The notes below the pieces were generated by a model. The model was given only the letters and a program-made list of their open reading frames with translations, did no database searches and was not told the DNA's origin. Both the position numbers and the translations under genes were made by a program. DNA of 64,000 nt, from the NCBI RefSeq assembly GCF_900104485.1, contig NZ_FMXQ01000001.1, forward strand, positions 558,001 through 622,000, in the 5' to 3' direction. Origin of the DNA: Bauldia litoralis. Its GTDB lineage: Bacteria; Pseudomonadota; Alphaproteobacteria; Rhizobiales; Kaistiaceae. Every line of letters starts with the position of its first letter. Within the stretch, counting starts at the first letter, position 1. Below are positions 18,261 to 27,005 of this stretch, one piece after another.

Positions 18261-19385
18261 ATGGCGTCCATCACCCTCGACAAGATCACCAAGGTCTATC
18301 CGAACGACGTGACCGCCGTGAATGGCGTGTCGCTCGACATCCGCGACGGCGAGTTCATGATTCTCCTCGGACCGTCGGGCTGCGGAAAGTCGACAACGCT
18401 GCGGATGATCGCCGGGCTCGAGGCGATCTCGTCGGGCGACATGCTAATCGGCGGACGGCGGGTCAACGACGTCGACCCTGCCGATCGCGACATCGCCATC
18501 GTCTTCCAGAATTACGCCCTCTACCCGCACATGACCGTCGCCAAGAACCTGGCCTTCGGTCTCAAGCTGCGGCACGTTCCGGCAAGCGAGATCGAGACCC
18601 GCATCAACCGCGTCGCCGCCCTGCTCGGCATCGAGCCGCTGCTTGGGCGCAAGCCCTCGCAACTGTCGGGCGGACAGCGACAGCGGGTGGCGCTCGGCCG
18701 GGCGCTGGTCCGCGAGCCGCAGGCCTTCCTGCTCGACGAGCCGCTGTCGAACCTCGACGCGACGCTGCGCAGCTCGATGCGCACCGAACTGATCAAGCTC
18801 CACCACACGCTTGGCACGACCATCGTCCACGTCACCCATGACCAGGTCGAGGCGATGACCATGGGCGAGCGCATCTGCATCATGAAGGACGGCGATATCG
18901 TCCAGGTCGGCGAGCCGATGGAGGTCTATCGCAACCCGGCCAATACCTTCGTCGCGAGCTTCCTCGCCACGCCGCCGATGAACCTCCTGCCCGGCCGCAT
19001 CGAAAGCGTCGGTGCCGGCGCGCTGGTGGTGGCGATGGACGGCGTCGCGCTGCCGGTTCCCACCGCGTTCCAGGCGGCCTATGCGAGTCATTCCGGCAAG
19101 CCGGTGATCGTCGGGCTGCGGCCCGAGGATTTCCACCTCGCCGCCGGCGACGCCGCCCGGACCGCGCCGATCGACCTCGTGACCATCACCACCGAGGTTC
19201 TCGGCCCGGAAGTCATTCTCGTCGCCAACCTGGCGTCCGGCGCCGGGCCGGAGATTCACGCCCGCATGCCGCGCGACTTCCGCGCGAAGATCGGCCAGCC
19301 GCTGACCCTTCATTTCGACCTGGCCGAAATCCAGCTCTTCGATCCCGAGACGACGCGGGTTCTCCCGCGTCCTGCCCATCCCTGA
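18261..19385 (+). CDS. Sugar ABC transporter ATP-binding protein (MalK/UgpC/MsmK family)
   Basis: The 374-residue ATPase has Walker [11 protein letters not shown]-loop [11 protein letters not shown], signature [15 protein letters not shown], Walker [13 protein letters not shown], and the switch His in [15 protein letters not shown]-terminal OB/TOBE regulatory region of about 130 residues ([10 protein letters not shown]) is typical of the CUT1 class that energises MalFG-type transporters. It completes the transporter encoded from 15216. Confidence 0.93.
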   Translation: MASITLDKITKVYPNDVTAVNGVSLDIRDGEFMILLGPSGCGKSTTLRMIAGLEAISSGDMLIGGRRVNDVDPADRDIAIVFQNYALYPHMTVAKNLAFGLKLRHVPASEIETRINRVAALLGIEPLLGRKPSQLSGGQRQRVALGRALVREPQAFLLDEPLSNLDATLRSSMRTELIKLHHTLGTTIVHVTHDQVEAMTMGERICIMKDGDIVQVGEPMEVYRNPANTFVASFLATPPMNLLPGRIESVGAGALVVAMDGVALPVPTAFQAAYASHSGKPVIVGLRPEDFHLAAGDAARTAPIDLVTITTEVLGPEVILVANLASGAGPEIHARMPRDFRAKIGQPLTLHFDLAEIQLFDPETTRVLPRPAHP

Positions 19386-19397
19386 ACGGAGTCCTTC

Positions 19398-20195
19398 ATG
19401 CTCAAGGAAACTTTTGGCGTCGCCAAGCCGATTGTCGCGATGATCCACCTGCCGCCGCTGCCCGGCACACCGCTCTATGATGCGGATGGCGGCATGCAGA
19501 AGATCGTCGACAGCGCCGCCAGGGACATCGCCGCGCTGCAGGACGGCGGCGTCGATGCCGTGATGTTCGGCAACGAGGGCGACCGCCCCTACGTGCTGAA
19601 GGCATCCCCGGTGACGCTCGCCGCCTTCGCCTATGCCGTCGGCGAATTGCGCGGTTCGATCACCATCCCCTTCGGCGTCAACTACCTCTGGGACCCGGTG
19701 GCGAGCATCGCGCTCGGCGTCGCCTCGGGCGCGCGCTTCGTCCGCGAGATCTTCACCGGCGTCTACGATTCCGACATGGGCCTGTGGGTGCCCGATGCCG
19801 CTGGCGCGCTGCAGCTGCGCGCCAACAGCGGCCGCAACGACATGAAGGTGATGTACAACATCAACGCCGAGTTTGCCTCGCCGGTCGGCTCGCGGACGCT
19901 GGCGCAGCGGGCCAAGAGCGCGGTCTTCGCCTCGCTCGCCGATGTCGTCCTGGTCTCCGGTCCGATGACCGGCCAGGCGGTGGAACTCTCCAACCTCCGC
20001 GAGGCCAAGGAAGCGATCCCCGATACCCCGGTCTTCGCCAATACCGGCGTCAACCTCGGCAGCGTCGAGGACATCCTGTCGGTCGGCGATGGCGCGATCG
20101 TCGGCACCCACTTCAAGATCGACGGCGACACCTGGAAGAACGTCGACGGCGACCGGGTGAAGCGCTTCATGGATAAAGTCTCGGGACTGCGCTGA
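19398..20195 (+). CDS. BtpA/SgcQ-family TIM-barrel protein
   Basis: The 265-residue protein matches the BtpA/SgcQ family in length and motifs: PIVAMIHLPPLPGTPLYD, AVMFGNEGDRPY, PFGVNYLWDPVASIALG, VLVSGPMTGQAVEL, and VFANTGVNLGSVEDILSVGDGAIVGTHFKIDG with its phosphate-binding TIM-barrel end. BtpA was named from photosystem I biogenesis. The members found in sugar operons probably act on phosphorylated sugars. Its position between the ABC ATPase and an FGGY kinase supports an isomerase or aldolase-like step here, but the reaction is unproven. Confidence 0.85.
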   Translation: MLKETFGVAKPIVAMIHLPPLPGTPLYDADGGMQKIVDSAARDIAALQDGGVDAVMFGNEGDRPYVLKASPVTLAAFAYAVGELRGSITIPFGVNYLWDPVASIALGVASGARFVREIFTGVYDSDMGLWVPDAAGALQLRANSGRNDMKVMYNINAEFASPVGSRTLAQRAKSAVFASLADVVLVSGPMTGQAVELSNLREAKEAIPDTPVFANTGVNLGSVEDILSVGDGAIVGTHFKIDGDTWKNVDGDRVKRFMDKVSGLR

Positions 20196-20198
20196 CGC

Positions 20199-21704
20199 AT
20201 GCCGGTTTTCCTCGGCCTCGATATCGGCAGCACGTCGACGATCGGCATCCTGATCGACGACCGCGGCGGGACGCTGGCGACCGCGCAGCGCCCGTCGACG
20301 CTGCATTCGGACAAGGCCAACTGGGCCGAGGAAGACGCCGGCCAGTGGTGGGACAATGTTGGCGCCGTCTCGCGCGAATTGCTGACCGAGGCCGGCATCG
20401 CGCCGACCGAGGTGTCGGGCATCGGCGTCACCGGCATGCTGCCGGCGGTGATCCTCGTCGATGACGATGGCAACGCCATCCGCCGCAGCATCCAGCAGAA
20501 CGATGCCCGCGCCACCGGCGAACTCGATCGCTTCGCGGCCGGGATGCCCGAGGACGACTTTCTCGAACTGACCGGCACCGGCTACAGCCAGCAGCTCGTC
20601 GGTCCGAAGCTGATGTGGCTCCGCGATCACGAGCCGGAGAATTTTGGCCGCGCCCGTGTCGTCGTCGGCGCGTCGGACTTCATCACCTTCCGCCTGACCG
20701 GCACGCTGCAGGTCGAGCACAACTGGGCACTGGAATCTGGCTTCGTCGACCTGGCCACCGGCGCCTACGATCCCCGCCTGCTGGCGCTGTCCGAAACCGA
20801 TGCGGCGCTGCTGCCGCCGATCCGCCAGAGCCAGGACATCGTCGGTCGCCTGCAGCCGGATGCCGCAAGCCACCTTGGCTTGCCGGAGGGCGTGCCCGTC
20901 GTCGCCGGCTGCGCCGATCACGTCGCCTCCGCCTTCGTCTGCGGCGCATCGAACAACGGCGACCTGGTGATCAAGTTCGGCGGCGCGGCGGATATCCTGT
21001 TGTCTTCCGACACCCCGGTCCGCGACCGCCGCCTGTTCATGGACTACCACATCGTCCCGGGGCTCTATTTCCCCAACGGCTGCATGGCCGCCGGCGGCAA
21101 CCTGCTCAACTGGATCATCGAGAATTTCGCCGGGGTCGAGGCGGCGAAGGCGCGCGAGGCAGGCATCTCGCCCCATCAATGGCTTGACAAGGCGGCGGTC
21201 GACAGCCGGTCCGAACTGCTCTTCCTCCCCTATATCCTGGGCGAGAAGACCCCGCTGATGGATCCGCATGCCCGCGGCACGCTGGTCGGCCTCGGGCTGC
21301 ACCACACCGTCGCCGATATCTGGCGCGCCGCGCTGGAGGGCATCGTCTTCGGCATGCGCCACCACGTCGATACCTTCGTCGAACGCGGGCTGGCGGTTAC
21401 CAACGTCAAGGCGGCCGACGGCGGCGCGGCGAGCGACCTGTGGCTGCAGATCGCCGCGGATGTCCTCGAGCGCCCGGTCCGGCGCATCGACAAGCACCCC
21501 GGCTCCTGCCTCGGCGCCGCCTTCGTCGCCGGCATGGGCACCGGCTCCCTGACCGACTGGTCGGCGATCGAGGACTATGTCGCGCTCGGCCGGGTGTTCA
21601 CGCCGCGCCCGGAGGAAAGCGCCCGCTACGCGAAGGTCTACGCCAACTGGCGCGAGACCTACGAGCGCCTGAAGACCCTCTATCCGAAGCTAGAAACGGC
21701 TTAG
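20199..21704 (+). CDS. FGGY-family carbohydrate kinase
   Basis: The 501-residue protein has the ASKHA kinase fold of xylulokinase and related enzymes. It has an N-terminal phosphate motif LGLDIGSTSTIGILIDD, a central KFGGAADILLSSDTPV, and a C-terminal ADGGAASDLWLQIAADVLERPV. It transfers phosphate from ATP to a ketose or polyol. It starts 3 bases after the BtpA-like gene and ends the operon. Similarity by eye is to xylulokinase-like members, but the substrate should be considered unknown. Confidence 0.88.
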   Translation: MPVFLGLDIGSTSTIGILIDDRGGTLATAQRPSTLHSDKANWAEEDAGQWWDNVGAVSRELLTEAGIAPTEVSGIGVTGMLPAVILVDDDGNAIRRSIQQNDARATGELDRFAAGMPEDDFLELTGTGYSQQLVGPKLMWLRDHEPENFGRARVVVGASDFITFRLTGTLQVEHNWALESGFVDLATGAYDPRLLALSETDAALLPPIRQSQDIVGRLQPDAASHLGLPEGVPVVAGCADHVASAFVCGASNNGDLVIKFGGAADILLSSDTPVRDRRLFMDYHIVPGLYFPNGCMAAGGNLLNWIIENFAGVEAAKAREAGISPHQWLDKAAVDSRSELLFLPYILGEKTPLMDPHARGTLVGLGLHHTVADIWRAALEGIVFGMRHHVDTFVERGLAVTNVKAADGGAASDLWLQIAADVLERPVRRIDKHPGSCLGAAFVAGMGTGSLTDWSAIEDYVALGRVFTPRPEESARYAKVYANWRETYERLKTLYPKLETA

Positions 21705-21911
21705 TCGCTGCCCCCGGCAGGGCCAGCGCAGAAGCCACCCCCCGGAGCATCTGGGCGCTTGCGTGTCGCGAGCGCCAGGCGCAAAGATGGTGCGTGGATT
21801 CCGCTGATCGGGGGGAGGTGGAGTTGGGGTGCACTGATCAAATCCTGCTCCAGGACATTCATCAGTAGATGTCGATGAAATCGGACCATCGGTGTCCCTC
21901 GCGAGGTCGGA

Positions 21912-23816
21912 TTGAAGATCCTTCTCTCTAACAACCACCTTCGAAACTACAACGGCTCCGAATTGCACACCCTTGAACTCGCCAGCTTCCTGGTTGAGCA
22001 GGGTCACGCGGTGTCCGTCGCTGCCTTCGTCCTCGGCGATCCGATGTCGAGCGAATTTGCCAGGATCGGAATCGAGCCGGTCTCGCTGTCCTCGGCCGAC
22101 CTGGAGCCTGAGTGGGACCTCGTCTGGACGAACCAGATCACCACTTTCGCATCCGTCCATACGCAGCATCGACTTCGCGCGCGAATGCATATCCATGGCT
22201 TGCTTTCTTCGATCGCCCCCATTGAGGCCCTCCCTTTTCCATCTGCCGCCATCGGAGGAATCCGGCAACAAGCGCTGACGTTGCTTGCCAACAGCCCCCT
22301 GACCAGGAGGGCGGCAACGGCGGCAGCCCCGAATACGCCGAAGATCCGGTTCCTCTGGAATCTCGCACCGGAACCATGGTGGGGCGCGAAGACGACGCGG
22401 CGCGACCGGCTTCAAAGCGTGGCGGTGGTGTCGAACCACGCCCCTCCGGAAATTGCCGCGCTGGAGGGCCTGGCTGCGCGGGACGGGATCGCATTCCGGG
22501 TGATCGGGCGCGGCGGACACGATTACCGGCGTATAACGCCGGACGCGCTCATCGACTTCGACGCGGTCATCTCGATCGGCAAGACTGTCAACTACTGCCT
22601 CGCCGCAGGACTTCCGGTCTTCATCTACGACCACTTCGGAGGCCCGGGCTGGTTGACCGAAGCCAACATCAACCGGGCGGAAAGCCGGATCTACAGCGGC
22701 AAATGCACCTATAATCGCCGGTCGGCGGAAAACATCTGGAGCGAATTGAGGGCGGGCTTTGCGCCGGCCCAGGCATTTCATCTGTCCCGCCAGGCATGGG
22801 CGGCCGAGCGATACGGGACGGGCCAGCAGATGGAGCGCCTCGGCCTTCTCGACCTGCCCGCGCGAGCCGCGCCGCTCCTGAAGGGCAAGGCGACGCGGAC
22901 CATGGTCGCGACACACGTGGTCGGTATCATCCGGTCCCTCCTGCCGAAAGACGTAGTCCTGAACAAGACTGCCGACACGCTTGTGCCCGGGCGAAGCGAG
23001 GCAACTGATGACGCCTGCGGCCGCCGGCCGCCACCGTCCGCATTCGTGCGACCGACGGCGACGGCACCGCGAAAAGGAGTATCCGAAGAGACGTTCGTCT
23101 TTCTCCATCTGCAGAAGTGCGGAGGTACGACGGTTCACGAACTCCTGCAGGCTCATTACCCGGAAGACCGTTTCGCCGTGCGCGACAAGTCCGGGTATGT
23201 CGACTGGAATGACGTTCGCAACAAGCCCGGCGTTATCGTATCGGGCCACACCACGGCTGCGTACATCCTCCGATCGGCTGCGAAGGCGCAGGTCTGCACG
23301 GTCCTTCGCGAACCCGAGGACCGTCTGCTCTCCCACATTTATTTCCTGAAGTCCTATACCGCCGACCATTTGAAGCGGTAAGGGCGGGAGATCCTGATGC
23401 GGGTGAAGGAAAAGTCGATCTCAGAAATCCTAGATGATCCGGAAATTGGGGCGTGGCTGGGCTGCTATTACCTCAAACAGCTCGATCCCGGTTTCCGTGC
23501 AGGCAGTCCGGCCAATACCGATCGCGCCCTCGCATTCCTCGCGGGCTGCGAGGTCGTGGGTACCTTCGATGATCTGCCCGGCTTCATCCGACGCGTGTTT
23601 TCCCTGCTGAAACTGGAACCGCCGGAAGCGATCCCGATCGCCAACAGCCGCGTGAGCCTCGCGGGGCGCCGGGGATTCGAGCCGGTCGAAGTCAAGGACC
23701 TCACGACGTCAGAGCGTGCGCGTCTCACGGCATTTTGCGCCGAAGACCGCGTCATTTTCGAACGCGCTGCCGACCTGGCTGCCGCGGCCCGGCCGGCACA
23801 GGCACCGGCGGCCTGA
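21912..23816 (+). pseudogene. Glycosyltransferase-like/sulfotransferase fusion interrupted by an in-frame TAA
   Basis: Two reading frames, 21912-23381 (489 residues) and 23397-23816 (139 residues), lie in the same phase and are separated only by TAA at 23379-23381. The first begins like a GT4-type glycosyltransferase (MKILLSNNHLRNYNGSELHTLELASFL). From about residue 395 it turns into a sulfotransferase with the PAPS-binding loop FLHLQKCGGTTVHELL and the 3'-phosphate region VLREPEDRLLSHIYFLKS. The second frame supplies the missing C-terminal part (EILDDPEIGAWLGCYYLKQLDP). A nonsense mutation is the simplest reading. However, GGGAG lies upstream of an ATG at 23397, so reinitiation as a split protein is possible. 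Base composition looks less GC-rich than that of its neighbours. Confidence 0.72.
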
Positions 23817-23915
23817 ACAACTGAGCACCGACAGCCCCTTCAGGAGCACTTCTGAACTTGGGCCTCGCATCGGCATTCCCCCGGGCGCTGATGCCATGCC
23901 GCAAGCGACCCCGGC

Positions 23916-24812
23916 CTAGTGCCCCTTGCCGCCGTCGGTGACCGTCCACACACGGGCTTCCTTGGGCATCGGCGGATAGCCAGTGACCTTTGCCTCGGCG
24001 CCCTCGATGTCGAGCAGGTAGCGCTGTGCGGCATTGGTTCGCGCGAGGAGTTCGGGTGTCACATGATCCCTCTCGACGAGTTGCTGATCGATGTCGCGGC
24101 GTCCGATGAACAAATGAAGGACGCGCCGCGGCTTGCCGCTGAAGTTGGTCGTGCCGCCATGCCAGAGGCAGCCGTTGATGACCGCCACCGATCCCGCCTT
24201 GCCGGTGATATGGACCTCGCCCGGATAGGTCGCGACCGGATCCGCGGGCACTTTCGGGCGCGTCGCTTCGTCGATCACGATGCTCGTCATCTCGCCCATA
24301 TTCACATCGGGGACGTTGATCGGCGACCACTTGTGCGAATAGGGAACGATCCGCGTCGGGCCATTCTCCTCGGTCATGTCGTCGAGCATCACCATGCTGT
24401 TGACCCCGCGCCAGTCGGCCGCATGGGCGCGCGGCAGGTCGCTGTGCAGCATCTGCTGGCCGGTGCCCTTGCCCGGGCTGCGCTCGTTGAGCGAACCAAC
24501 GTGAATTTCGCCCAGGAGGAGATGCGCGGCGGCAAGCGTTGGCGCGCAGGTGAGGCAACGGTCAAAGGCCGGCGACTTGTTGAACAGGTTGGAGAGCCGG
24601 CTCGCGCCCGGCTCGATATGCACCTCGTGGCCACCGAACTCGCCTTCGATTGCCGCCAGCCGGTCGACTTCGTCGCGCATCTCGGCGACCTCGTCCGGCG
24701 AGAAGACGTCCGCGACGATGAAGTAGCCCTTCTCGTCGAATGACCGGCGCTGCTCGGCGGTGAGGTCGTCAACCGAAACCCCCAGCTCAGCCAGTGCTTC
24801 TGCGGTATTCAT
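23916..24812 (-). CDS. Phytanoyl-CoA dioxygenase (PhyH) family Fe(II)/2-oxoglutarate oxygenase
   Basis: The start is the ATG at 24812 (MNTAEALAELGVSVDDL), with AGGGAGAG just upstream, giving 298 residues. A longer open frame reaches 25034, but its added 74 residues look non-coding. The iron site is HSD in MLHSDLPRAHAADW and the distal His in CLWHGGTTNFSG. The 2-oxoglutarate Arg follows in KPRRVLHLFIGRRD. The family hydroxylates diverse small molecules. The substrate is unknown. It faces the interrupted sulfotransferase gene tail to tail. Confidence 0.85.
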   Translation of the reverse strand: MNTAEALAELGVSVDDLTAEQRRSFDEKGYFIVADVFSPDEVAEMRDEVDRLAAIEGEFGGHEVHIEPGASRLSNLFNKSPAFDRCLTCAPTLAAAHLLLGEIHVGSLNERSPGKGTGQQMLHSDLPRAHAADWRGVNSMVMLDDMTEENGPTRIVPYSHKWSPINVPDVNMGEMTSIVIDEATRPKVPADPVATYPGEVHITGKAGSVAVINGCLWHGGTTNFSGKPRRVLHLFIGRRDIDQQLVERDHVTPELLARTNAAQRYLLDIEGAEAKVTGYPPMPKEARVWTVTDGGKGH

Positions 24813-25106
24813 TGCTGCTCTCCCTGATCCATCCCGTTCGGCCGCTTCTCGCGGCTCGTTGCGGCGAAACCACCGTTGCCCGACGGTCGCTGTCCGGGAT
24901 TGATCCTGCCGCGCGCCCGATCCGTTGGCGGAACCGGATACGGCCTCCCCCTCCCGGCTCGACCGACTACTCCTGAAAAAGGTCGAGCGCCTTCGTGCAT
25001 CGGACACGCTAGGACCGAATGATGCCCCGATCAATGCGGAGCAGGCAGGACCGGGCGCCGACCGACGCCGCGGAACAGATCTGAGGATGTCTTATCGGGA
25101 AGGCGG
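24813..25106. other. Intergenic region without a recognisable gene
   Basis: The 294 bases between the dioxygenase start and the 3' end of tRNA-Thr hold the expected promoter of the minus-strand dioxygenase gene. Open frames here lack coding character. I saw no repeat of the tRNA 3' end, integrase or inverted repeats. Confidence 0.5.
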
Positions 25107-25182
25107 TGGTGCCGCTTAGGTGACTCGAACACCTGACCCCATCATTACGAATGATGTGCTCTACCAACTGAGCTAAAGCGGC
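25107..25182 (-). tRNA. tRNA-Thr (anticodon CGT)
   Basis: The minus strand gives a complete cloverleaf. The acceptor stem is GCCGCTT paired with AAGCGGC, the D-loop TAGCTCAGTTGGTAGAGC, the anticodon stem CATCA/TGATG around the loop TTCGTAA (anticodon CGT), the T-arm GGTGTTCGAGTCACC, and discriminator A. The CCA is encoded at 25107-25109. With CCA the molecule is 76 nt. The CGT anticodon reads ACG, a favoured Thr codon in GC-rich genomes. Confidence 0.96.
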
Positions 25183-25234
25183 TTTCGCGGCGATTGATAC
25201 CGATAAGCGCGCCAAGGTTCAAGGACCCCGGCGA

Positions 25235-26998
25235 TCAGAACAGGCCGAATCGCCGTGGGCGCGGCTGGTCGGGCTCGTCGTTGTCCGGCATCGGGCCGGG
25301 ATCGTCCGGCGAGGGCGGGATGACCGGCTCTTCCGGCGGCTCCTCGATGGGGGCAGGTTCGCTTGCCTTGGCGCTGACCGCCGACGCCGTGACGGGTGCA
25401 GGTTTCGGCTCCGGTACAGGCTCGGGCTCAGGCCGGGGCGGCGGCGGCGCGGGTTCCGGTTCCGGGACTGGTTCGGGCGCCGGAACGGGCTCTGGCGCCG
25501 GCGCCACGGCGACCGGCGGCGGTTCGTCGGCCGACACCACCGACGCGTCGTCGGCCACGATCTCGCCGGCGTCGGGAGCTTCGGGTTCCGGCTCGATGAT
25601 TTCCGGCTCCGGCGCTGGTTTCGCCTCGATCCGCGGCGCATCGGAAGGTTCGACGGTCATCCGCTGCTCTGCGGCGAGATCGGCCTCGATCTGCAAGGCC
25701 ACCCGCGAAGGCGGCGGCTCGGGAGAGACTGTCCACGCGACCACGCCCACCTCCCCGGAAACCGGCGAGACCGGCGCCCAGTCGTCCAGAATACGGCCAT
25801 CGGCCATCCACACCGCGTTGCGCGGCGCATTGATCGCGCGGGCCAGCCACATCCGGACCTTGCCCTCGTCGCTGTGCTCGCGTTCCTCGATCTCGGCCAT
25901 CAGCAGGCAGACCGCTTCGCTGGGGCCGGCCTTGACCTGCCCTTCGAGGGCCTGGCGCGCAGCCGCGAAATCGTGGGCGTCGATCGCCGCGCGGGCGACG
26001 GCCATCGCCCCGTCCGGATGATTGGCGCGGAGTTCGGCAAGCTTGCGCATCCGCTTCAGCCGATCGCGGACGGAATCGCCGTGCCGGACCCCGGCATAGG
26101 CATCGGCGACATCCGGGTGCGGCGCCGCCTTCCAGGTCGTTTCAAGGACGCGCGCGGCGCGGCGATAGTCGCTCGCCCGGCTAAGCAGGCGGGCGCCGAT
26201 GACCGCGGCCGGCGCCAGCGCCGGGTCCAGGCGATGGGCTTCCAAAGCCGCGGCGCGGGCCTCGGCCGGATCGCCGGCTTCAAGTTCCATCGCCCGTGCG
26301 GTCAGCAGCGCCGCCCGGCGCCGCTGCGCGGTCGCCTTGTCGACGGCGCCTGCCCGCACGGCGTCCTCGAGCGTCCGCATCGCGCCGAGCCAGTCGCCAT
26401 CGCGGGACTGGTACTCGAACAGCGCGACGCCGGCCCAGCCGATCTTCGGCGCCGTCTCGGCCGCCTGCTCAGCAAAATGCTTCGCTGCCTCGTGCTCGTC
26501 CTGGCGGCGTGCCTCGATGAACAGGCCGTGCAGGCCGAGCACCTTCGTGTCGGGTCGCGCCGCCAGCGCCTCGAAGGCGGTGCGCGCGTCAGCGCTTTCG
26601 CCGGACAGCTGCGCGGCCTGGGCGGTGAGGAGCAGCGGCAGCGGCTCGGCGCCGAGAAGCGTCCGGCTCTCCTTCGCCGCCTTGCGGGCCGAGCGCGCGT
26701 CACCGGCGCCAACGGCAATCATCCCGTCAGACAACGCCTTGTAGCCGCGGTCGCGCCGCCGCCGGCCAAGGTAGGACTCGAACGACCCGGGCGCCCGCAG
26801 GATCGCGCGGATCACGGTCCACAGGATGGCGAGCGCGGCAAACAGGATGGCGACGGCCAGCGCCGCGATCATCAGCGACGAGCGTATCTCGTAGCCCTGC
26901 CAGTTGAGGACGATGTCGCCCGGCCGCTCGGCCAGCCATGCCAGCCCGGCGGAAACCAGGAAGATGAACGCAATGAAGACCAGGACGCGTAGCATCAA
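25235..26998 (-). CDS. hemY: HemY N-terminal-domain/TPR membrane protein
   Basis: The 587-residue protein has two N-terminal membrane helices (VLVFIAFIFLVSAGLAWLA and LMIAALAVAILFAALAILWTVI). A long TPR-like helical region follows (residues 90-430), then a Pro/Glu-rich tail of PEPVP repeats ending RPRRFGLF. This is the alphaproteobacterial HemY of the hemCD operon, not protoporphyrinogen oxidase, which shares the name in Gram-positives. It is thought to help haem synthesis at the membrane. It is the last gene of the hemC-hemD-mitofilin-hemY run, 7 bases after the previous stop. Confidence 0.85.
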   Translation of the reverse strand: MMLRVLVFIAFIFLVSAGLAWLAERPGDIVLNWQGYEIRSSLMIAALAVAILFAALAILWTVIRAILRAPGSFESYLGRRRRDRGYKALSDGMIAVGAGDARSARKAAKESRTLLGAEPLPLLLTAQAAQLSGESADARTAFEALAARPDTKVLGLHGLFIEARRQDEHEAAKHFAEQAAETAPKIGWAGVALFEYQSRDGDWLGAMRTLEDAVRAGAVDKATAQRRRAALLTARAMELEAGDPAEARAAALEAHRLDPALAPAAVIGARLLSRASDYRRAARVLETTWKAAPHPDVADAYAGVRHGDSVRDRLKRMRKLAELRANHPDGAMAVARAAIDAHDFAAARQALEGQVKAGPSEAVCLLMAEIEEREHSDEGKVRMWLARAINAPRNAVWMADGRILDDWAPVSPVSGEVGVVAWTVSPEPPPSRVALQIEADLAAEQRMTVEPSDAPRIEAKPAPEPEIIEPEPEAPDAGEIVADDASVVSADEPPPVAVAPAPEPVPAPEPVPEPEPAPPPPRPEPEPVPEPKPAPVTASAVSAKASEPAPIEEPPEEPVIPPSPDDPGPMPDNDEPDQPRPRRFGLF

Positions 26999-27005
26999 TG
27001 CCCCG

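Noticed and set aside
18444-21497. 1,017-codon open frame on the minus strand opposite the ABC ATPase, BtpA and kinase genes
   Set aside because: Antisense artefact of GC-rich codon use. The plus-strand genes have clear family motifs and the antisense product is a low-complexity Asp/Arg/Val string.
23817-25182. tRNA-Thr as an integration site for the odd sulfotransferase gene on its 3' side
   Set aside because: I found no integrase and no second copy of the tRNA 3' end between 21.7 and 25.1 kb.
25235-26998. Calling hemY a protoporphyrinogen oxidase because of its name
   Set aside because: The protein has membrane helices, TPR-like repeats and a Pro-rich tail but no FAD motif. It is the proteobacterial HemY of the hemCD operon.
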